Assembly (NCBI GenBank): GCA_965116165.1
Contig: OZ220484.1
Span: 1,488,001 to 1,552,000, forward strand
Length of the DNA: 64,000 bases
Direction: 5' to 3'
From: Azophilus sp965116165
Lineage (GTDB): Bacteria > Pseudomonadota > Gammaproteobacteria > Pseudomonadales > Azotimanducaceae
The stretch's first letter is position 1; each line of letters begins with the position of its first letter. Below are positions 41,987 through 50,202 of this stretch, piece by piece. The position numbers were made by a program, and so were the translations under genes. The notes below the pieces were generated by a model, which ran no database searches, was not told the DNA's origin, and saw only the letters and a list, made by a program, of their open reading frames with translations.

Positions 41987-44900
41987 TTAGTTATCCAACC
42001 CAACCGTCCAGCCGGAACCCCAGTTGGCGATGCCCGAACCGATGATCGAACCGCCCGCGTCATCGTCAAAGTTCGCCGCCGGCAGCGACACCGGATTCGG
42101 CGTCGAGCCGTCCTGGGTGACGTTGGTGGAACCGTCCAGGAATGTCTTGACAGCCGCGGCGTCCTCGCTACTACCGATCACCGTCGCGCAATCGAGTTTG
42201 ACGCCGCTAAACTGAATGCGCGTACCGAGCAGACTTGTCGACTCATTCCCCGAGATCCGCAAACAGGTATCCGACCCGGAGATCTCCGAGTTGTAGAGGT
42301 GCAGCCCGGTCCCGCGCCGCAGGCGAATGGCGTTCTCGCCAGAGCGTCCCATCATCGTCATATTGGCGATGTACGGTTCCGAGATCGGCGTGTTTCTCTC
42401 GGCCAATTCACGGTTGTCGGCCTCGATCATGTTATCGGCCGTCTCGTTTGGCCATTGCTTGATATGCAGGTACTGAATGCTTCCCCGCCAACCGTCCGTC
42501 CAATCCAAACTATCGTCCGCGTTGCCGACCAGCACGACATGCCTGGCGTTGACCGTGCCGCCGAAGAATTCCACGCCATCATCGCGATTGTTGTAGATTT
42601 GGATGTAATCAACAACCGTACCGTCGCCGACACCCTGGAACGCTATGCCGTTCAACTCGTTCTCGGTATCGACGGCGGAACCCGCGAACTTGACGACCAG
42701 GTAATGCAGTTTGCCGCTGGAGTCATGGGGATTGTCGCCACCAAAAAGGCCCGAATTGGCTTCGCCCTCCTTGGTGCACTCCGCCGTGCCGCCTTCGGCG
42801 CCCTGGGGACAATCGTTGATCGGCGCGTTGCCGTTGATCACCAAGCCGCCCCAAAGCCCCCGGGTGCCGATCGGGTCGGTGATCATCCTGGTTACATCGC
42901 TCTCCGAGGTCATTGTGATCGGCGCGTTGCGCGTACCGTTCGCCTCAATGCGGGAACCCCGGGAGACGACCAGGAAATCTCCCTCGTCGTTGCCGATGAT
43001 CGTCGTGCCGGACTCAATGCCAAGCACGGCCGAGTCCCGATTGTCGCCGCCCACGGTGACCTTGCCGTCGAGGATGTAGTAGTTGGACCGGGTCAGCATC
43101 ACGTCTTCGGTAACCCGTCCCGACAACCGGCAGGTCCGTCGTCCACCGACGGAGGTGGCTTGCGTGGTGCCGGCCGGGCATGCAAAGTCGGTTTCGGACC
43201 GAGGCATGCCAACCGTCCAGCCATGCGTCCAGTCCTCGTCGGCGTTCTTAACCGCGCCGATAAAATCCGTCGCCTCAAAGAAGTCGTCGCTCGAGAGGTC
43301 GGCGGCGGACACGGACTGCCCGGTCGTCGAGACGTTGCCGCGATCAATCTCAGCCCGGATGGCCGCGACATCATCGCCTTCCACGACGGTATCGCAATCG
43401 AAGCTCACGCCGTCGAATGTGATGCCCGTGCCAAGCTGTTGGAGCGAGGCGCCCTGGATGCGCAGGCAGTCCTCACTGTCTTGCACGACGCTGTTGTAGA
43501 GTTGCAGGCCCGTGCCCCGCCGCAGGCGAATAGCCCGTTCGGCCGGGTTGCCGGTGATCGTCATATTCGCGATGCGCGGCAGCGAGCGCGGCATGGCGTC
43601 CTCGTCGCCCTCCCGGTTGTCCGCCTCAATGCCGTTGTCGCCGGTATCGTCCGCCTGGTCGATCACCAAGTACTGGATACTGCCCCGCCAGCCGTCCGTC
43701 CAGTCCAAAGAATCGTCGGCGTTGCCGGTAAGCACCACATGCCTGGCGTTGACCGTGCCGCCGAAGAACTCCACGCCGTCGTCAAGATTGTTGTGCACCT
43801 GGATGAAATCAACCTCGGTGCCCGAGCCAACGCCTTGAAAGGCGATGCCGTTCAACTGGTTCTCGGGATCGACATTGGAGCCGGCGTACTTGACAACGAC
43901 ATAGTGAAGCACTCCGCTGGAGTCATTCGGATCAGCACCGCCAAAGAGGCCGGAATTGGCCTCGCCCTCCTTGGTGCATTGCGAGGTGCCGCCGGCGGCC
44001 CCCTCCGGACAATCGTTGATCGGCGCGTTGCCGTTGATCACCAAACCGCCCCACAGACCGCGAGCCCCATCACCGGCCTGCCCGACCAGATCCGCCCTGG
44101 CGGTGAGGGTAATTGGCGCCATGCGCGTCCCATTGGCAACGAATCGCGAGCCTCGGGAGATAACCAGAAAATCTTCATTGGCGCCGCCAAAGAGGGTGGT
44201 TCCCGATTGCGCGGTTAGGGTGGCGGAATCTTCGTTGTCGCCCCCGATGATGACCTTGCCGACGAGTTCGTAGAGATTGTTGCTGGTCAGCAGCACGTCA
44301 TCGGTGATGGTGCCGCTCAACTGGCAAACGCGCATGCCCGCCAGGTCGCGGGTCGATTCGGAGGTGCCGGCCGGACAGCCGAAATCGGGCTGCTTGGCAT
44401 TGCTGACGGAGCCGGCGTATGTCCATCCCGCGGACCAGTTCTCGCTACCAAAGGCGCCGATGAAGTCGGTGTTGTCGAAAAAGGTATCGCCGACACCGAC
44501 CGGATCCACGGCGCCGCCGTTTGTCGATACGTTTGTGGCGCCGCCAAGGTAGTTGGCCACGGCACCGTCGCTGTCGCTGCGATGCGTCTCGGCACAGGCA
44601 AGGCTGACGCCTTCAATGGTGAGATCGGCGCCAAGCAAATCACGGCTTGAGCCGTCAACACGAATACAGGTGGCGGAACCGTCGACGAAGCTGTTGCGCA
44701 GCGCCAAGCCGGTGCCCCGCCGCAAGCGCAGCGCGTTTTCATCGGGATTGCCCAGAACCGACATGTTGGCGATGGTGGGATTCGACCGCGGGGTGGCGCC
44801 TTCGTCACCTTCGCGGTTATCGGCCTCGATGGCGTTATCCGCCGAGCCGGTCTGTTCGATGTATAGATATTGAATGCGCCCGATCCAGCCATCCGTCCAG

Positions 44901-45835
44901 TCCAAAGAATCGTCGGCGTTGCCCGTCAGCACCACATGCTTGGCATTCACGGTGCCGCCAAAGAATTCCACACCGTCGTCAAGGTTGTTGTGCACCTGAA
45001 CATAATCGATCACGGTGCCGTCACCGACCGCTTGAAAGGCGATGCCGTTGAGTTGGTTTTCAGGGTCGACGTTGGAGCCGGCGAACCGCACACTGACGTA
45101 CCTCAGAACACCGGAATTGTCGTTCGGATTGGAGCCGCCAAAAAGGCCCGAGTTGGCTTCGCCCTCCTTGGTGCATGCATCCGTGCCTCCCCGCGCACCT
45201 TCCGGGCAATCGTTTATGGGCGCGTAGCCGTTTATAACCAAGCCGCCCCAAAGACCGCGCTCACCATCCTCCACATTCCCATCCACTTCTTTGCGAGCCG
45301 TGAAGACAATCGGCTGATCCAGGGCGCCATCGGCCATCAACTTGCAGCCGCGCTCTATGCCCAGAAAATCTTCGGAACTTCCCCCCACGAGCACCGAGCC
45401 GGGGGCCATATTCAATTCGCAGTCGCCGCTGGCCGGGGGCGTGACCCGCAGCGCGCCACCGGCAATCTGAAAGATGTAATCGTTGCCAAGGAGCAAACCC
45501 GTTGGATCGAGTTGTCCGGCGGTCAGCCCTTCCACATCAATGGTGTGGATCGGTTTGTTGCCGAATGCCATCGAAGCCGTTGCCCCGGAATCGGTGATGA
45601 TGGATCGAAGGCGTTCCGGAATGACACTGGCCGTCGTGGTGCCGTTGGCCGGCGGGTCCGGATCCGCGGGATCGGGGTTGGCTGGATCGGGGTTGGCGGG
45701 GTCGGGATTCGTGCGCTCCACCTCTCTGACAACAACGACCGCCCCCGGCGAGGCATTGTCCGAAGAGCCGCCGCAGGCAACCAGGAATAACGCGCCGAGC
45801 GCCAGAGCGCCCATCCTCAGCAGTAGTAGGTTCAT
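41987..45835 (-). CDS. Giant lipoprotein with three tandem ~380-residue beta-helix-like modules
   Basis: A 1282-residue predicted lipoprotein. ATG 45835 gives MNLLLLRMGALALGALFLVA followed by the lipobox Cys; the frame is open upstream but lacks a signal. After the Cys comes a NPDPA-type repeat linker (about residues 38-62). Then the same module occurs three times, each with a Cys-x-Leu-Ser-Gly or equivalent start, RGLWGGLVINGxAPINDCP, CTKEGEANSGLFGG, EFFGGTVNAxHVVLxGNADD and SLDWTDGW, and RLRRGTGL. Such proteins are likely right-handed beta-helices with paired Cys, displayed on the outer membrane. Some sister modules share long DNA identity. Together with the receptor downstream it may capture a substrate. 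Function unknown. Confidence 0.82.
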   Translation of the reverse strand: MNLLLLRMGALALGALFLVACGGSSDNASPGAVVVVREVERTNPDPANPDPANPDPADPDPPANGTTTASVIPERLRSIITDSGATASMAFGNKPIHTIDVEGLTAGQLDPTGLLLGNDYIFQIAGGALRVTPPASGDCELNMAPGSVLVGGSSEDFLGIERGCKLMADGALDQPIVFTARKEVDGNVEDGERGLWGGLVINGYAPINDCPEGARGGTDACTKEGEANSGLFGGSNPNDNSGVLRYVSVRFAGSNVDPENQLNGIAFQAVGDGTVIDYVQVHNNLDDGVEFFGGTVNAKHVVLTGNADDSLDWTDGWIGRIQYLYIEQTGSADNAIEADNREGDEGATPRSNPTIANMSVLGNPDENALRLRRGTGLALRNSFVDGSATCIRVDGSSRDLLGADLTIEGVSLACAETHRSDSDGAVANYLGGATNVSTNGGAVDPVGVGDTFFDNTDFIGAFGSENWSAGWTYAGSVSNAKQPDFGCPAGTSESTRDLAGMRVCQLSGTITDDVLLTSNNLYELVGKVIIGGDNEDSATLTAQSGTTLFGGANEDFLVISRGSRFVANGTRMAPITLTARADLVGQAGDGARGLWGGLVINGNAPINDCPEGAAGGTSQCTKEGEANSGLFGGADPNDSSGVLHYVVVKYAGSNVDPENQLNGIAFQGVGSGTEVDFIQVHNNLDDGVEFFGGTVNARHVVLTGNADDSLDWTDGWRGSIQYLVIDQADDTGDNGIEADNREGDEDAMPRSLPRIANMTITGNPAERAIRLRRGTGLQLYNSVVQDSEDCLRIQGASLQQLGTGITFDGVSFDCDTVVEGDDVAAIRAEIDRGNVSTTGQSVSAADLSSDDFFEATDFIGAVKNADEDWTHGWTVGMPRSETDFACPAGTTQATSVGGRRTCRLSGRVTEDVMLTRSNYYILDGKVTVGGDNRDSAVLGIESGTTIIGNDEGDFLVVSRGSRIEANGTRNAPITMTSESDVTRMITDPIGTRGLWGGLVINGNAPINDCPQGAEGGTAECTKEGEANSGLFGGDNPHDSSGKLHYLVVKFAGSAVDTENELNGIAFQGVGDGTVVDYIQIYNNRDDGVEFFGGTVNARHVVLVGNADDSLDWTDGWRGSIQYLHIKQWPNETADNMIEADNRELAERNTPISEPYIANMTMMGRSGENAIRLRRGTGLHLYNSEISGSDTCLRISGNESTSLLGTRIQFSGVKLDCATVIGSSEDAAAVKTFLDGSTNVTQDGSTPNPVSLPAANFDDDAGGSIIGSGIANWGSGWTVGLDN

Positions 45836-45912
45836 GAAGTCCCCCGGAAATGAATTGGTGTGGCACGGGATCCGCTTGGCGGCCCATGATTGCGGCCCGC
45901 AAGGTAGCGCCC

Positions 45913-45956
45913 CTATATGACAAATTCGTGTCGAATTCGTGACAAATCGGAGACAG
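45913..45956 (-). promoter_or_regulatory. Candidate Pho-box-like array of 11-bp direct repeats
   Basis: On the minus strand four consecutive 11-base units lie end to end. Their 7-base cores are CTGTCTC, TTGTCAC, TCGACAC and TTGTCAT, to be compared with the CTGTCAT core and 11-bp spacing of PhoB sites. The second and third units share the tail GAAT. The array ends 77 bases upstream of the giant lipoprotein ATG, a normal promoter distance. A weak -10 (TACCTT) follows. The spacing is the strongest evidence; the third unit is a poor match. Confidence 0.45.
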
Positions 45957-46021
45957 GGCAGCGGTGGGAAGCGCCGCGACAAAGCCGCGACAAAGTAGAC
46001 AGGGGAGCTACGGAAAAATTA

Positions 46022-46120
46022 TTGGGAATGATATCGATGAGTTGAAAGAACCCAAGATGTGGTGGTTATCCGCCACTAAGATACCAATATATAGTGGTAT
46101 GCCAACTTATGTACATAAGT
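46022..46120 (-). repeat. Dispersed repeat R2, copy 3 (inverted)
   Basis: The reverse complement matches the copies at 13611 and 15485: AAGTTGGCATACCACTATAT at its start, AACCACCACAT in the middle, and TCAACTCATCGATATCATTCCC, less two bases, at its end. It is the most diverged in the inner part. Confidence 0.72.
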
Positions 46121-46220
46121 CCCAAATTATTCGATTTTTTGGTTGCATGTGCAGGAATATATAGGTACATTATTCCGTAGGAATTGATTTCCTATAACCA
46201 ACAAGCCAATGGAGGTCGAA

Positions 46221-46490
46221 ATGAACATTCGGAGTATTCTCAAAGCATTGATCCTGATATCTTTTTCTTTCTTCATTGCCGCATGCGCAACGAATTCATC
46301 CCAACAGCCCACCCATTACTGGTCGGCTAAGCACGCCAAGACAGAGCGCGATTACAAAGTCGACAACGGCAACTGCCAAGATCTAAACGGCATCCCCAAA
46401 CCCGAACCGATGCTGTCCGATTCGCCCTCTTTCGAAGCCTATCGCGACTGCATGGTCGAAAAGGGCTATGTCCTTAGAACCTATCACTGA
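46221..46490 (+). CDS. Small lipoprotein, unknown
   Basis: An 89-residue protein. The start ATG 46221 has a strong GGAGG (46211-46215) upstream. It begins MNIRSILKALILISFSFFIA with lipobox IAAC, so the mature protein starts at Cys23 or thereabouts, followed by a polar domain with two further Cys (NCQDLNG, and YRDCMVEKGY near the end) that may pair. The ending AYRDCMVEKGYVL resembles small outer-membrane lipoproteins of proteobacteria. The coding region is less GC-rich than its neighbours. Confidence 0.75.
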   Translation: MNIRSILKALILISFSFFIAACATNSSQQPTHYWSAKHAKTERDYKVDNGNCQDLNGIPKPEPMLSDSPSFEAYRDCMVEKGYVLRTYH

Positions 46491-46560
46491 AGGTCTGCGC
46501 ATGCCGCGAGCCGTTCAGTGTGTCCACGCGCGGCCGCCCAGGCCGCGGGCCGTATTCTCC

Positions 46561-46594
46561 CAGCCCCACCTACCTTCGTGAATAGGTGGGGCTG
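46561..46594. terminator. Perfect 12-bp hairpin
   Basis: CAGCCCCACCTA and TAGGTGGGGCTG pair perfectly around a 10-base loop. It lies 70 bases after the small lipoprotein stop. No T-run follows, so it may be a processed or attenuating hairpin rather than a classical terminator. Confidence 0.5.
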
Positions 46595-46926
46595 GAAGCC
46601 GACGAACACGCCAATTTGAGCTCAGGAAGCGGGTTCCGGAGCCTCCACGAGGTCATCCGCCGAATCCCGGCGCACAGCAACCCGGTCAATTAGCGGCCCG
46701 CGGTGAAAGGCCGCGCCGCCCCTCTTATTCCAGATGCGCCATGGATGGTGCCGTTCCGGTACAGATGGTGGTGGCCGGATGCGGCACTGGAATATCCAAC
46801 AGTTAGCGAGTATCTTGTTGATGTGGAGGGTGCCTGATTCCCAATGCCGAAGGTATTGATCCGGTTCTACGAAGACCCACCCGATCAATACTGGAATGAG
46901 ACGTATCAGGCTTCTGATAAATAAAA

Positions 46927-47015
46927 GGAACCTCTGATTAATCCTGTAGTGGCGGCATCCGATCAATAGCTTACGAATAGATCCATGCTGCTCTACCGAA
47001 TTGATCAGAGTTTTC
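46927..47015 (-). mobile_element. 89-bp MITE with AAAA target duplication
   Basis: The left end GGAACCTCTGATTAATCC and the right end GAATTGATCAGAGTTTTC match the family, with about 10 internal bases missing. AAAA flanks both sides (46923-46926 and 47016-47019). Confidence 0.8.
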
Positions 47016-47110
47016 AAAAAACATTTTCGTATTCCAGATGGAGGAACGGTATTGACACGATGCCCGGATCGTCTTTGGAGCAGGGATGTTGCCAAGGCGA
47101 GTGATTCCAG

Positions 47111-48877
47111 TTGAGTCCTGAGACCTCCCCCCGTTCGGGCCTGCATCCCCGCACGGTCATGGCCCGGTATCGCAGCGCACTGGTGGTCGTGGGCGCGCTG
47201 AGCGCGGTCGTGAACCTGCTGATGCTCACCGGGCCACTGTTCATGCTGCAGATCTACGACCGGGTGCTGACCAGCCGGTCGGAGGCGACGCTGGTCGTGC
47301 TGTTTGCCATCGTGGTCTATCTCTACGGATTGAAGGGTCTGCTCGACGGCCTGCGCGGGCGCATACTGTCGCGGGTCGGGGCGGGGTTCCAAAGCGCGCT
47401 CGACGAGCGGGTGTTCGATGTATCGCTGCGGGCGGAGGGTGACCGCCCGGGGCAGGCGCTTCAGGATCTGGAGGTGGTGCGCACGTTTCTGGCCTCCCCG
47501 GCGCCGGGGGCGATCCTGGATCTGCCGTGGACGCCGTTCTTCGTCGGCATCATCTTCATCTTCCACCCGCTGCTGGGATGGCTGGCGGTCGCGGGCGCGG
47601 CGGTGCTGGTGGTACTGGCGCTGGTCAACCGGTGGGCGACGCGCAAGTCGCAAGACCAGGCCGCCAAGCTCTCCACGGACGCTGCCATCCGCGCTCTGGA
47701 GGCACAGCGCGAGATGGAGACAGTGCGCAGCCTCGGCATGACCGGGCCGTTGCGCGCACGATGGAAGGCGGTGCGCGAGGCGGCGCTGGATCGGGGGATG
47801 CGTGCCTCGGACGCCGGCGGCGGTTACACGGCGGCGAGCCGGGCTTTCCGGCTGCTGCTGCAATCGGGGATGCTGGGGCTCGGCGCGTGGCTGGTGCTGG
47901 AGGGCGAGCTGACGGCGGGGGCGATGATCGCGGCCTCTATCCTACTGGGGCGCGCGCTGCAGCCGCTGGAGATGTTGATCGCGCAGTCGGCGCTGATCCA
48001 GCGAGCGCGGGCTGGCTGGCTTTCGGTCTCGCGGCTGCTGGCACAGGCACCGCCGGACATCGCGCCGATAGCGCTGCCGAGGCCCGCCGCACGGCTGCTG
48101 GTGCGCGACCTGGCGGTGCTGTCCCCAGACCGCCGGGATGTGCTGCTGCGCGGCCTAAGCTTCGATGTGACACCGGGCGAGGTGGTGGCGGTGGTGGGTC
48201 CGAGCGGCTCGGGCAAATCCACACTGGCGAAGGCGCTCGCCGGGCTCTGGCCGCTCGCGCAGGGCGAGATTCGCCTGGGCGGGGCGGAGTTGTCGGCCTA
48301 TGGGGAGGCGCTGTGGCGCGAACATCTGGGCTATCTGCCGCAGGATGTAACGCTTTTCGCCGGCAGCGTGGCGGAGAACATCGCACGCTTCAACCCCGGG
48401 GCCGACGAGGAAACGGTGATCGGCGCGGCGATGGCGGCCGGGGCACACGAAATGATCCTGGCGCTGCCCGATGCCTACAACACGATACTCACGGGTGGCG
48501 GCGGAGGGGTATCGGGCGGACAGCGCCAGCGCATCGGCCTTGCACGGGCACTCTACGGCGATCCGGCGCTCCTGGTACTGGACGAGCCGGACGCGAGCCT
48601 GGACGATGTTGGCACACAGGCGCTGAACCGGGCGATCGCCGGGGCGAAGGCGGGCGGGCAGGCGGTGGTGGTGATGGCGCACCGGCGCTCGCTGCTCGCC
48701 CATTGCGCTCGGATCGCGGTGCTGGAAGGTGGGCGCCTCCGAATGTTTGGGCCGAGCACGAAGATGATGACGCGCTTTCCGGGGCTCCGGCCACTGCTGA
48801 CCGCCGTGCCCCCGGAGGGGCAACGCAAAACGACCGCGGGTTCAGCCGGCCCAAAAGCACCGCCGGACGATGACTGA
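47111..48877 (+). CDS. Type I secretion system permease/ATPase, PrtD family
   Basis: A 588-residue ABC exporter of the PrtD/HasD/AprD class. The membrane half has LLMLTGPLFMLQIYDRVLTS and SRSEATLVVLFA; the ATPase half has GPSGSGKSTLAKALAG (Walker A), VSGGQRQRIGLARALY (signature) and LLVLDEPDASLD (Walker B). It exports unfolded C-terminal-signal proteins such as RTX proteases, lipases or S-layer proteins. The start is TTG 47111. It overlaps the adaptor gene by eight bases. No substrate or TolC gene is next to the pair. Codon use is even more G/C-ended than in its neighbours. Confidence 0.92.
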   Translation: MSPETSPRSGLHPRTVMARYRSALVVVGALSAVVNLLMLTGPLFMLQIYDRVLTSRSEATLVVLFAIVVYLYGLKGLLDGLRGRILSRVGAGFQSALDERVFDVSLRAEGDRPGQALQDLEVVRTFLASPAPGAILDLPWTPFFVGIIFIFHPLLGWLAVAGAAVLVVLALVNRWATRKSQDQAAKLSTDAAIRALEAQREMETVRSLGMTGPLRARWKAVREAALDRGMRASDAGGGYTAASRAFRLLLQSGMLGLGAWLVLEGELTAGAMIAASILLGRALQPLEMLIAQSALIQRARAGWLSVSRLLAQAPPDIAPIALPRPAARLLVRDLAVLSPDRRDVLLRGLSFDVTPGEVVAVVGPSGSGKSTLAKALAGLWPLAQGEIRLGGAELSAYGEALWREHLGYLPQDVTLFAGSVAENIARFNPGADEETVIGAAMAAGAHEMILALPDAYNTILTGGGGGVSGGQRQRIGLARALYGDPALLVLDEPDASLDDVGTQALNRAIAGAKAGGQAVVVMAHRRSLLAHCARIAVLEGGRLRMFGPSTKMMTRFPGLRPLLTAVPPEGQRKTTAGSAGPKAPPDDD

Positions 48878-50171
48878 GAACGCACAAGGGACTTGGGCGG
48901 TGGACGGTCCGGTGCGGCTGGGCCTGCTGATACTTGCGATCGGGTTCGCCGGGGCGCTTGTCTGGGCCTCGGTGGCGGAGATCGACGGTGCGGTGATCGC
49001 GCCGGGCAGCGTCGAGGTGGAGTCGCGGCGTCAGGCGATTCAGCACCCCGACGGCGGAATCGTGGCGGCGATCCCGGTGCGCAACGGGGAACGCGTCGAG
49101 GAGGGGGCGACGATTCTGGAGCTCGACGCCACCGCCCTCACCTCCGAGAGAGCGCTCCTGGTGCGGCAGTTGCAGGAGGTGCGGGCGCGTATCGACCGCC
49201 TCTTGGCCGAGGCCCGGTCCGCCGAGGAGGTCGCATTCCGGGACGCGGCCGCGACAGCGAACGACCCGGTGCTCGCGGCGCTGCTGGCCGACGAGCGGAG
49301 GCTGTTCGAGACCGGCCGCGAGTCGCTGACGCAAACCGTTGCGCAGATCGAGCAGCGCAAAACCTCGACCTTGGCTCTCATTGAGGGGCTGCGGCTGCAA
49401 CTGGAGGCCACCAGCGATCAAATGTCCCTGGTCGAAGTGGAAGCCCGCGACAAGGAGGGGCTGCTGGAAAGGGATCTGATCCCCAAGCCGGAGGTTTCGC
49501 GGCTGCTCCGGGAGGAGGCTCGGCTTAGGGGTGTGCTCGGCGAGTTGGAGGCGGAGACCGCGCGGGCCCGGAGCGAAATAGCCTCCTACGAGACGGAACG
49601 GTTGCGCATCTTGACGGAACGACGCGAGCGGGCGCAGGGCGAGATGCGCACCCTGCAGCCGCACGAGGCCGAACTCGCCGAGCGTCTCCATGTGGTGGAG
49701 ACCCGTCTCGCGCGGCGTGTGCTGCGCGCGCCGATGGCGGGCGTGGTGCACGGACTCAGGGTGTTCACCGTCGGGGGCGTGATCCCGGCGGGAGCGGAGG
49801 TGGCGATGATCGTGCCCGAGGGTGTGCCGCTGGTGTCCAGGGTCCGGATCGAGGTGGGGCAGATCGACGAGGTCCGGGCCGCGCAGGATGTGACGATACT
49901 GTTCCCCGCATTCAACATGCGTACCACGCCGGAGTTCACCGGACGGGTGCGCACCGTGTCGGCCGACGCGCTGGTCGACGAGGCCAGCGGCGGCCGGTAC
50001 TACACCGCCGAAATCGTGTTGAACGCGGAATCCGAGGTCGAGGCCCGTAAGCGCGGCATCGTGCCCGGGATGCCGGTCGAGGCATTCATCCGCACTCGCC
50101 CCCGCAGCCCGATCGCCTTCCTGATCAGCCCCTTCACCGACTATATCCGCTACGCCTTTCGCGAGGAGTGA
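48870..50171 (+). CDS. Type I secretion membrane fusion protein, HlyD/PrtE family
   Basis: A 433-residue periplasmic adaptor with one N-terminal membrane segment (LGLLILAIGFAGALVWASVA). It has the lipoyl-like half motif PGSVEVESRRQAIQHPDGGI, two long coiled-coil helices (residues about 85-260), and the second half motif VLRAPMAGVVHGLRVFTVGG with VIPAGAEVAMIVPEG. It bridges the ABC exporter to an outer-membrane TolC channel. ATG 48870 overlaps the end of the exporter gene, so the two are co-translated. Confidence 0.93.
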   Translation: MTENAQGTWAVDGPVRLGLLILAIGFAGALVWASVAEIDGAVIAPGSVEVESRRQAIQHPDGGIVAAIPVRNGERVEEGATILELDATALTSERALLVRQLQEVRARIDRLLAEARSAEEVAFRDAAATANDPVLAALLADERRLFETGRESLTQTVAQIEQRKTSTLALIEGLRLQLEATSDQMSLVEVEARDKEGLLERDLIPKPEVSRLLREEARLRGVLGELEAETARARSEIASYETERLRILTERRERAQGEMRTLQPHEAELAERLHVVETRLARRVLRAPMAGVVHGLRVFTVGGVIPAGAEVAMIVPEGVPLVSRVRIEVGQIDEVRAAQDVTILFPAFNMRTTPEFTGRVRTVSADALVDEASGGRYYTAEIVLNAESEVEARKRGIVPGMPVEAFIRTRPRSPIAFLISPFTDYIRYAFREE

Positions 50172-50202
50172 GCCGACGGCCGCAGGGTGCCATGAAGACG
50201 AT

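Larger units (their letters stand above)
45836..46220. other. Divergent regulatory region between the giant lipoprotein and a small lipoprotein
   Basis: 385 bases holding the candidate Pho box (45913-45956) for the minus-strand operon and repeat R2 copy 3 (46022-46120). The part near the plus-strand gene is markedly AT-rich (46100-46200) and must carry its promoter, though I cannot settle on one -35/-10 pair. Confidence 0.6.
46491..47110. other. Gene-poor region with hairpin, coding scraps and a MITE
   Basis: 620 bases between the small lipoprotein and the secretion ATPase gene. It contains a perfect 12-bp inverted repeat (46561-46594) and a MITE (46927-47015). Between them, short plus-strand stretches look protein-like, for example one ending EYPTVSEYLVDVEGA before a stop at about 46836 and a tiny MPKVLIRFYEDPPDQYWNE frame at 46844. 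I take these for debris of lost genes and cannot name them. Confidence 0.5.

Noticed and set aside
41930..44218. A 762-codon plus-strand open frame opposite the giant lipoprotein
   Set aside because: It mirrors the three repeated modules of the real gene on the other strand and has no signal, motif or start site of its own; long antisense frames are common in GC-rich DNA.
46622..47863. A 413-codon minus-strand frame across the gene-poor region and the secretion ATPase
   Set aside because: Half is antisense to the ATPase gene and the rest is Arg/Pro-rich with no recognisable domain; a MITE lies in its middle.
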